Shown piece by piece: positions 58,239 through 64,000 of a stretch of DNA of 64,000 nucleotides. Under the pieces are notes generated by a model. It made no database searches and was not told the origin of the DNA. It was given only the letters and a program-made list of their open reading frames with translations. A program made the position numbers and the translations under genes. The stretch is from Mycolicibacterium rhodesiae JS60 (GTDB lineage: Bacteria > Actinomycetota > Actinomycetes > Mycobacteriales > Mycobacteriaceae), in the NCBI GenBank assembly GCA_000230935.2, contig AGIQ01000005.1, forward strand, positions 124,001 through 188,000, given 5' to 3'. How positions within the stretch are numbered: the stretch's first letter is position 1; every line of letters begins with the position of its first letter.

Positions 58239-60025
58239 AACGCCTCCCGGAGCGCGAGTTCGGCGACGACTCGGGCGTGGTCGGTCAGTTCGGCCGCGAG
58301 GTCGAACGACGGCAGCAGCGCGCCGCCGGGCTCGGCGAGCCGGCCCTCGTAGATCTCGGGGAACTTCGCCCATGTTGTCAGGATCGGATTCGGGGACGTG
58401 GCGCCGAGTCCGCATCGACTGGTGTGCGCGACGATCCCGCCCCAGGTGACCATGTCGTCGACGTCGGACCGGGTGGCCCGCCCGGCCGCCACCAGGTCGA
58501 CCTTCTGACGCAGCACCACGTTGCCCGCCCGGCACGGCACGCAGATGCCGCAGGATTCGTCGACGAAGAATTGCATGAAGTCCCCGACGATCTCGAGCAG
58601 ATCGCGGTCGTGGTTGAACACCATGAACGAGCCGTTGCAGGACAGATCGTCGTAGGCCAGCCGGCGCTCTGCATCGGCGGCGACCGACAGCATTTCCCCT
58701 GAGGGACCACTGATCTGGACGGCGCGCGGATGCTCGGCGCCGATCATGTCCAGCACCTCGGCCAGCGCAATACCCCACTCGACCTCGTAGATCCCTGGTG
58801 CCGCGCAGTCGCCGGCGACGCTGAGCAGCCGGGTGCCGGTGGACCCTGTCATGCCCATCTCCGCGAACCAGTCGGCACCCTCGGTCAGGATCCGGCTTGC
58901 CGCGGCGAAGGTTTCGACGTTGTTGACCACCGTGGGCTTGCCGAGGAAACCGTGTTCGACGGGGAACGGCGGCTTGAGTCGCGGGGTCCCCCGCTTGCCC
59001 TCGCAGGATTCGAGGAGGGCCGATTCGTCGCCGCAGATATAGGCGCCGGCACCCAGTTGGATCCGGATGTCGAACCCGTCGCCGAGGACACCGTCGCCAC
59101 GCAACCGAGCCAGCTGGCATTCGAGATAGTTCTGCAGATACGCGTACTCCGCGCGCAGGTAGAGAATGCCCCGGCGCGCGCCGACGGCGTGGGCGGCGAT
59201 CGCCATGCCGGCGAACACCTCGCGGGGCGAGTGGGTGAGCAGCACCCGGTCCTTGAAGGTTCCCGGTTCGCCTTCGTCGGCGTTGCAGATGATGTATTTC
59301 TCGTCCCCGGCCGCCGCGCGGCAGAGCTTCCACTTGTTCCCGGTGGGGAACCCGGCGCCGCCGCGGCCGCGCAGGCCAGACCGCGTGATGGTCGCGATCA
59401 CGTCGTCGGGCGCCATCTCCCGGCAGCGCCCGAGCAAGGCGGGGTAATCGCCGTCGCCGCCGAAGAACACCGGCCCACCGGTGTGCACCGCCGTCCCGGT
59501 GAGTCGTTCGACGTAGGCCAGGTCGTCGTCGGGTATGCCGGTGGGGTTGGCGATCTGCGCCGGTGACCGGCCGCTTGTGAGGCCGGCGATGATCTCGGCG
59601 ACCGACCCCGGCGTCAGGTCGGCGAACACGATGCCGTCGATCAGCATGGCGGGCTCATGGTCGCTCAGACCGATGCAGGCGGTGTCGAACAGTCCGAACT
59701 CGGCCGAGCCGGGCCCGCCGAATCTGGTCCCGGTCTCGCGCTCCAGCGCTTCACGCACCTCGCGGTGGCCGCGGGTCTTCGCGATGACGTTGTCGCTCAG
59801 ATAGATTCGGTAGCGGCCGGATGGCTCGGTGTGGAAGAAGTGATAGAAGGTCGCGGTTTCCAGAACGTCCTCGACCGACAGCCCGAGCCAGTCGGCCACC
59901 TCGGCGGCCGCATCGGTGGAGATGTGCCCCGCCTGGCGCTGGATGTCCCACAGGATGTCGAGCAGGCCGGCGCGGTGACGCGTGCGCCCGGCGAGCAGCG
60001 CCATCATGTCGAGAGACGTCGTCAT
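58235..60025 (-). CDS. hoxF: Hydrogenase diaphorase flavoprotein HoxF (with HoxE-like N-terminus)
   Basis: Protein of 596 residues. The N-terminal 150 residues are a HoxE/NuoE-like thioredoxin-fold module, but only one of the four [2Fe-2S] cysteines is evident (TACIGLSDHEP), as in other HoxF proteins. The rest is NuoF-like: NADH loop GRGGAGFPTGNKW (about 230-242), FMN site YIICNADEGEPGTFKDR, and the [4Fe-4S] motif ESCGICVPCRAG with a later Cys in TSRCGLG. It oxidises NADH or reduces NAD+. ATG 60025 (MTTSLDMMALL) was chosen; MGGAM starts 4 codons earlier. First gene of hoxFUYHW. Confidence 0.94.
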   Translation of the reverse strand: MTTSLDMMALLAGRTRHRAGLLDILWDIQRQAGHISTDAAAEVADWLGLSVEDVLETATFYHFFHTEPSGRYRIYLSDNVIAKTRGHREVREALERETGTRFGGPGSAEFGLFDTACIGLSDHEPAMLIDGIVFADLTPGSVAEIIAGLTSGRSPAQIANPTGIPDDDLAYVERLTGTAVHTGGPVFFGGDGDYPALLGRCREMAPDDVIATITRSGLRGRGGAGFPTGNKWKLCRAAAGDEKYIICNADEGEPGTFKDRVLLTHSPREVFAGMAIAAHAVGARRGILYLRAEYAYLQNYLECQLARLRGDGVLGDGFDIRIQLGAGAYICGDESALLESCEGKRGTPRLKPPFPVEHGFLGKPTVVNNVETFAAASRILTEGADWFAEMGMTGSTGTRLLSVAGDCAAPGIYEVEWGIALAEVLDMIGAEHPRAVQISGPSGEMLSVAADAERRLAYDDLSCNGSFMVFNHDRDLLEIVGDFMQFFVDESCGICVPCRAGNVVLRQKVDLVAAGRATRSDVDDMVTWGGIVAHTSRCGLGATSPNPILTTWAKFPEIYEGRLAEPGGALLPSFDLAAELTDHARVVAELALREAL

Positions 60026-60554
60026 CGCACCACCCACTCAGCCGGGCCTGTGTTCGGCGACGCTACCACGCAGAACGAATGCTCGCGCCGTCCAAAAAGC
60101 GAGTTCACCGATATGACCACAAGGCGTCACGTCGTGCGCCGCGAGGGTGGCCGGACGGGGTACGGCCGGTAGAACCGGTGGAGGTTCGCAAACTGCGTGG
60201 CGGATCGTGATGGCGCTAGCTGCAGGTTTTCAGAATTCTCACAGAGATGGCGGACGGCTTCTCTCATATTCGTGGCGGATCCCATAACCGGACGGTTGTG
60301 CCGTCCTGATTCAAGACTCTGATGCGCCGGGTAGATCTTCTCAAAACGATCCTCCGTGACGACCAGGCAGAGTTGCCCCGGCTGGATCTTTCACCATCCT
60401 TATGGCCTAGCGCCCAATGAATTTGACTCGCCGATGCTAGATGAAAACGCACCGACACGTCGCGGTGACAGCCCTGGGGCATGGGTACGCACGGCAATCT
60501 CCCAAAAGTTGCCTGCTTCGCGCAATGTCAATTCTGCGCCCGAATTGGTTTGCG
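60026..60554. other. Long leader/intergenic region upstream of hoxF
   Basis: 529 bp between the hydrolase gene and hoxF, less GC-rich than the flanks. Seen: an 11-bp direct repeat CGTGGCGGATC at 60196-60206 and 60271-60281, and a hairpin GGACGG/CCGTCC at 60290-60306 (5-nt loop). It probably contains the hox promoter. Short open frames lack ribosome sites and recognisable products. Confidence 0.6.
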
Positions 60555-61340
60555 TCACAGGGCCTGTGGAAGTGATCCGTTGCTCTCGACGAAGTCGAGG
60601 ATGGTGTTGGCGATTAAGGCCGGATCGTCGATCATGGGCACGTGTCCGACACCGGGTAGGAACCTGAGCTCGGCGCCAGGAACGGCGAGGAGCATCGGCA
60701 CGCCGTAGCGCATGAACGGCAACATACGATCGTGCAAGCCCCAGGCGATGCGCACCGGGCATTTCACATCGAGAAGTGGTTCAATCGGCCCATTGTGACG
60801 GGCTCCGTAAAGAATATCTGGCAGTGCCGAGCACGCGGCCATGTCTTCGAACATGGCTGCAACTTGCACCAGCGTCAACCGGTCGGAGTGTTCTGCCATG
60901 AGGCGCAACAGAATTCGACGTGCCCGCTTGTGCGCCGCAAGCTCTGACATGTAGTTCGCGCCCGCCACGGCGGCGCCCGCGCGAAAGACGACCAGCAGCC
61001 GCCGGAGGTCCCTGGGCGATCGCCACGCTCCTGCGGGCGAGAGGGCCAGGACGGATTCCGCTCGCCCGCGGCGGGCGAGTTCGAGAGCAACCCATCCCCC
61101 GAGCGAATTCCCAACGATGTGAGCGGTGTCGATCGCTGCCTCGTCGAGTTGACGGCACGTGGCCTCGACAATCCTGTGCACCACGCCAGCATCTCCGGCG
61201 GGCAACGGAGGGCCGTCACGATGCCCGGCCAAAGTCGGCGCAAAGACGCGGTACTTCTCGCTGAGCGGCGGAATCAACGCGTCCCATGCCTTGGCAGACG
61301 AGGTGGCGCCGTGGAGCAGGACGATAGGAGCTGGCGTCAT
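60555..61340 (-). CDS. Alpha/beta-fold hydrolase
   Basis: Protein of 261 residues with the complete hydrolase triad: nucleophile Ser in VGNSLGGWVALE (about 95), Asp in WGLHDRMLPF and His in PGVGHVPMIDD. The N-terminal IVLLHGATSSAKAWDALIPP is the oxyanion strand. This is a common esterase/haloalkane-dehalogenase-type fold; the substrate is unknown. ATG 61340 is the start. Same strand as the hox genes but separated from them by 529 bp. Confidence 0.88.
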   Translation of the reverse strand: MTPAPIVLLHGATSSAKAWDALIPPLSEKYRVFAPTLAGHRDGPPLPAGDAGVVHRIVEATCRQLDEAAIDTAHIVGNSLGGWVALELARRGRAESVLALSPAGAWRSPRDLRRLLVVFRAGAAVAGANYMSELAAHKRARRILLRLMAEHSDRLTLVQVAAMFEDMAACSALPDILYGARHNGPIEPLLDVKCPVRIAWGLHDRMLPFMRYGVPMLLAVPGAELRFLPGVGHVPMIDDPALIANTILDFVESNGSLPQAL

Positions 61341-61721
61341 ATCAGCACAAGTTCATCGTGATAAAGCCGAAAACCGACGAGTAGTGTCGCCAAGAACGCG
61401 TCGTTGACCGACCCGCCCGTCGCGGAAGCCCCTGCGGGCCAAGGTACTTGCGCCACCGATCACCGCATGCACCCCGCCGAGGTCATGCTTGAGTTCGCGC
61501 ATCACGAAATCTGTTGGAGGTGGATTGCAGGGCTTCACACGCCTGCTCACCGTGTTTGCTTTGGACCGACGAGACCCACCTTTGCACCCAGCGGCATAGG
61601 AGCGGGCTACTGCAAGCGACCCGAATCGACGTACGCAAGATCGAGGCTCGTCACGACGTGCGGCTTCGAAACCGGCGGTAGAGACGACGCTGGAGCGTCC
61701 GTGCCTGATGCTCAACAGAGG
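61341..61721. other. Intergenic region, no gene recognised
   Basis: 381 bp between two minus-strand genes. Open frames exist on both strands but none has a ribosome site or a product I recognise; a minus-strand frame contains GGVHAVIGGASTLARRG, which looks protein-like but has no support. It may hold a decayed gene or a regulatory leader. Confidence 0.5.
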
Positions 61722-62447
61722 TCACTCGAGCTCGGCCCGGGCCGCCCGCCAGACGGCCCAGATCAGCACCATAACGTAGGCGCCGAACACCGCGAAGGGC
61801 ACCCAGAAGACGAAGATACCCTGGTAGGCGAACGGCCCGCTCTTGAAGAATGCGAGCATGCTGCCCGGCGCGAACGTCAACGCGCACCAACCGCAGAAAT
61901 AACCGACCCACCGGGGATACGGAGACCGGCCGGCGAGCGTCGCGGCTGAAATGGCCAGGGCTTGAACGATGAACGGAACCGTCGTGTAGAAAGCCGTGAT
62001 CCAACCGATGTCGTGCAGAGTTTGCGTGAGCGCCGGGTCGCGCTCTGGGCGAAAGGTCGCGACGACGAGCAGCATCGTCGGCAGCAGCAGCAGCGTCCAT
62101 GCCACGCCGCCGCCGAGCGCAGCCAATCGGGAGAGCGATGACGGGCTGCCGTCGGCCCGCTTGAGCTGGGCGCTGACGGCGATCACCAATGTCCCCCACC
62201 CGGCCCAGCCGACGAATGAGATCAGCAGGCCCAACCGGATGGCCGTCGTGTTGTCGGCGTAGAACTCCGCGATCCTCTCCGGCGACCAGTCAGCCCGTGG
62301 CGGCGGCATGTATCCCGCGATCACGAAGAAGCCCGCTGCGACCAGAAGCATGCCGGCGAGCGTGATTCCCGCAAACGCCATCTGGACCTTCGCCTCGAAC
62401 ACCGTGTCGGAATCAGTGGACGTCGCCGCTCGCGTTGCCGGTTCCAT
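61722..62447 (-). CDS. Multi-pass membrane protein, unknown function
   Basis: Protein of 241 residues with about six hydrophobic segments (about 24-46, 72-92, 104-127, 142-165, 178-196, 203-232). Between segments 1 and 2 is a charged extracytoplasmic stretch (PPPRADWSPERIAEFYADN). ATG 62447 was chosen as the residue where the family-like N-terminus begins; no strong ribosome site. It is divergent from the TetR gene with 136 bp between, a typical repressor-target pair. I do not recognise a specific family. Confidence 0.75.
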   Translation of the reverse strand: MEPATRAATSTDSDTVFEAKVQMAFAGITLAGMLLVAAGFFVIAGYMPPPRADWSPERIAEFYADNTTAIRLGLLISFVGWAGWGTLVIAVSAQLKRADGSPSSLSRLAALGGGVAWTLLLLPTMLLVVATFRPERDPALTQTLHDIGWITAFYTTVPFIVQALAISAATLAGRSPYPRWVGYFCGWCALTFAPGSMLAFFKSGPFAYQGIFVFWVPFAVFGAYVMVLIWAVWRAARAELE

Positions 62448-62502
62448 ACCGGACAGTATGACCCACGAGGTCCGAAAGACACACGGCAACGGCGATCATT
62501 TT

Positions 62503-62519
62503 TAATATGTTTTCAACTT
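62503..62519. promoter_or_regulatory. AT-rich motif, copy 1 (tetR/membrane-protein intergenic)
   Basis: TAATATGTTTTCAACTT, in the 136-bp divergent region between the membrane-protein and tetR genes. It is nearly identical (15/17) to the copy at 63292-63308 upstream of plsB. Likely an operator for the adjacent TetR regulator or a -10-type promoter element. Confidence 0.55.
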
Positions 62520-62583
62520 GGCCTGCGGCGCGTTTCGTACCGTGAACGCGTCCTGCGCGGTACGCGCGGCATAGAATCGAACG

Positions 62584-63240
62584 ATGGCTAAGCGAGCGAC
62601 GGGCAGCTCCGCGCGATCGACCACACCGGAGGCAGACGATGCCGAGACCGCGTCGAAGTCGGCGTTGACACGCGCCCGCATCCTGGACGCCGCCGCACAC
62701 GTCCTCAGCGAACAGGGCTACGCCGGTCTTCGCCTGACCGACGTCGCCGCCGAAGCGGAGATACAGGCGCCGGCGATCTACTACTACTACGGGTCCCGCG
62801 ACGAGTTGATCGAAGAGGTCATGTGGGCCGGTATCGCGGATATGCGCGAGCACATGTCAGGAGCCCTGGCCGAACTGCCCGACGGCACGCCGCCTCTGGA
62901 GAGACTGCTTGTCGCGGTTGAGGCCCACCTTCGCCACGCACTGGAGATCTCGGACTACACGACGGCCTCGATCCGCAACGCCGGGCAGGTTCCACTGACG
63001 ATTCGCAAGCGTCAAATTCTGGAAGAGGAGCGTTACGGCGAGATCTGGCGGCGGCTGATCAATGAACTCGCTCGCGAGGGTGGTTTACGGCCGGAACTCG
63101 ATCTCTACATCGCCCAGATGCTGGTGCTCGGGGCGTTGAACTGGACGGTGGAGTGGTGGGACGCGCGGCGTGAGTCCGTGGAGGCGGTCGTCGCCAACGC
63201 GCAGACGATCATCCGTCACGGAATCTCGCCGGTGGGCTGA
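62584..63240 (+). CDS. TetR-family transcriptional regulator
   Basis: Protein of 218 residues. The N-terminal HTH is clear: TRARILDAAAHVLSEQGYAG then LRLTDVAAEAEIQAPAIYYY and YGSRDELIEEVM (about residues 29-80). The ligand-binding C-terminal part is helical with WTVEWWDARRESVEAVVANA. ATG 62584 is the start. It lies between a divergent membrane-protein gene and the plsB-like gene; both have the AT-rich motif in front. Ligand unknown; acyl-CoA would suit the neighbours but is only a guess. Confidence 0.9.
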   Translation: MAKRATGSSARSTTPEADDAETASKSALTRARILDAAAHVLSEQGYAGLRLTDVAAEAEIQAPAIYYYYGSRDELIEEVMWAGIADMREHMSGALAELPDGTPPLERLLVAVEAHLRHALEISDYTTASIRNAGQVPLTIRKRQILEEERYGEIWRRLINELAREGGLRPELDLYIAQMLVLGALNWTVEWWDARRESVEAVVANAQTIIRHGISPVG

Positions 63241-63291
63241 GGCGTCAATCCTCCGATCATGGTGACACAAGCGCACCATCGACATATTTTC

Positions 63292-63308
63292 TAATATGGT
63301 TTAAACTT
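63292..63308. promoter_or_regulatory. AT-rich motif, copy 2 (upstream of plsB)
   Basis: TAATATGGTTTAAACTT, 104 bp upstream of the plsB-like start and 51 bp after the tetR stop. 15 of 17 bases match the copy at 62503-62519. Confidence 0.55.
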
Positions 63309-63412
63309 CGAGTGTTGGCGACACACTAGGAACGGTTCGTGATTCATCTTCCGCAACAACTCGGTGCGGGGAACCGCGTGGGCCGGGTTGTCGCAACGCT
63401 CGGGATCCGAGC

Positions 63413-64000
63413 GTGACGCCGCCATCGGACAACGCGTTCATCGGTGGTTCCCCCGGAGGGGTGGCCGACAGCACGCTGGTACTCGCCGCAGTCACCTCGG
63501 ACGTCGAACTCCGTCTCGTCGCCGAATGGCTTTCGAGGCGCGCGAGCCCTAGCGACCTCGTCGAGGTGGTGCAGGTGCCGCGTGGCCTCCCACCAGTCAC
63601 TGTGCAGAATCGCCTCGCCGACCTTCTCGCGACCAATGCCCATACCGAGGTGGTTCCGGTACGCGTGCTGTGGATACCGGGCCACGTGGGCGTCGTGTCC
63701 AAAACACTCGCGTGGTTGTCCGGCCGAGACGCCCACCGCCCGCCACGGTTTCGGCAGCAATCGATCATCAGGCGGTTTCCCGGCCGCGCTCGAGTCGTAT
63801 CGGGCGACTCGGCTTTTGTCGCCGACCTCCGTCGCCAATGGCATTCCGAAGCCGGCAGCGGCGAGCACATCGACTTCGCCCGATTCGTGCTGCGGCGCGC
63901 AGTGCTGGCGATCGAGCGAGTCGAGTACCGAATACTCGGACCCGAGTACAAGTCGCCGCGCCTCGTGAAGCCGGAAATGTTGGCGTCGAGGCGATTCCGT
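63413..64000 (+). CDS. plsB: Glycerol-3-phosphate 1-O-acyltransferase PlsB2-like, N-terminal part
   Basis: Open frame of 196 codons running off the right edge. It begins with GTG 63413 (VTPPSDNAF...), and the last 25 or so residues, EYRILGPEYKSPRLVKPEML then ASRRFR, are nearly identical to the corresponding part of mycobacterial PlsB2 (Rv2482c). The N-terminal domain matches that family too (DSTLVLAAVTSDVELRLVAE). The acyltransferase motifs lie beyond the window. PlsB makes lysophosphatidate at the start of phospholipid and triacylglycerol synthesis. It follows tetR on the same strand, with an AT-rich motif between. Confidence 0.82.
   Translation, partial: MTPPSDNAFIGGSPGGVADSTLVLAAVTSDVELRLVAEWLSRRASPSDLVEVVQVPRGLPPVTVQNRLADLLATNAHTEVVPVRVLWIPGHVGVVSKTLAWLSGRDAHRPPRFRQQSIIRRFPGRARVVSGDSAFVADLRRQWHSEAGSGEHIDFARFVLRRAVLAIERVEYRILGPEYKSPRLVKPEMLASRRFR

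Noticed and set aside
57525..59333. 602-codon frame extending hoxU upstream into hoxF
   Set aside because: Only the last 237 codons are HoxU. GTG 58238 has GGGAGG and a 4-bp overlap with hoxF; the upstream part is Arg-rich shadow of hoxF.
61353..61715. 120-codon minus-strand frame between the hydrolase and membrane-protein genes
   Set aside because: Contains a protein-like GGVHAVIGGAS segment, but no ribosome site, Arg-rich start and no recognised family; a decayed gene cannot be excluded.
1..64000. tRNA, rRNA, CRISPR arrays, IS elements, prophage or integrase genes
   Set aside because: None was recognised on reading; no direct-repeat arrays with spacers, no transposase motifs and no tRNA-like cloverleaf were noticed. 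A covariance-model scan was not possible here.

Overview
The window comes from a high-GC actinobacterium, almost certainly a non-tuberculous, environmental-type mycobacterium (Mycolicibacterium-like). Most coding strands carry strong GC3 bias. The stretch from about 17.2 to 55.0 kb reads as an inverted, interrupted version of the M. tuberculosis H37Rv block Rv1257c-Rv1287: Rrf2 regulator (Rv1287), cysNC-cysD (Rv1286-Rv1285), canA (Rv1284), oppBCDA (Rv1283c-Rv1280c), an SbcC/SbcD-like pair (Rv1278/Rv1277), a SixA-like phosphatase (Rv1276c), lprC/lprB (Rv1275/Rv1274), two half-ABC exporters (Rv1273c/Rv1272c), the Rv1264-type adenylyl cyclase, amiB2 (Rv1263), HIT protein (Rv1262c), DUF385/F420 protein (Rv1261c), udgB (Rv1259), tap (Rv1258c) and a GlcD-like oxidase (Rv1257c). 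These identifications come from recognising the proteins and their order, not from a database search.

Layout. 1-6.8 kb (minus): a PfaA-like iterative polyketide/PUFA-type synthase (KS-AT-three ACPs-KR; runs off the left edge) preceded by a PfaD-type trans-acting enoyl reductase, with a KstR-like palindrome upstream. 7.1-17.6 kb: mixed single genes (hemophore-like protein, bacterial voltage-gated-type cation channel, Tat/lipobox flavin amine oxidase, small proteins, MFS pump, lactate 2-monooxygenase, LLM flavoprotein, two VOC proteins, TehA-like transporter, Rrf2 regulator). 17.7-20.2 kb: two secreted proteins of unknown role whose genes share a promoter element at the same distance from the start. 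20.4-25.6 kb: sulfate assimilation (cysD-cysNC-cysQ) with an isochorismatase-like hydrolase, a short cupin and carbonic anhydrase. 26.2-31.6 kb: oligopeptide ABC importer. 31.6-47.8 kb: hydrolase, WS/DGAT acyltransferase with a DosR-like palindrome, DNA-repair-like ATPase/nuclease pair, lipoproteins, exporters, a secreted protein, adenylyl cyclase and a deoxyinosine glycosylase. 47.9-55.0 kb: amidase through GlcD. 55.0-60.0 kb (minus): a complete hoxFUYH plus hoxW NAD-coupled group 3d-type [NiFe] hydrogenase operon, sitting where the Rv1257c synteny ends. 60.5-64 kb: hydrolase, a membrane protein and TetR regulator pair, and the 5' part of a PlsB2-type glycerol-3-phosphate acyltransferase, with an AT-rich 17-bp motif repeated in front of the TetR/membrane pair and of plsB.

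Functional themes: lipid synthesis and storage (PfaA/PfaD, WS/DGAT, PlsB), sulfur assimilation, redox and hydrogen metabolism, and nutrient uptake/efflux. No rRNA, tRNA, CRISPR array, IS element or phage gene was recognised. The best leads are the PfaA/PfaD unit with its near-identical ACP repeats, the shared promoter element of the two secreted proteins, the Hox operon at a synteny break, the channel with an unusual selectivity filter, and the repeated AT-rich motif around tetR and plsB.
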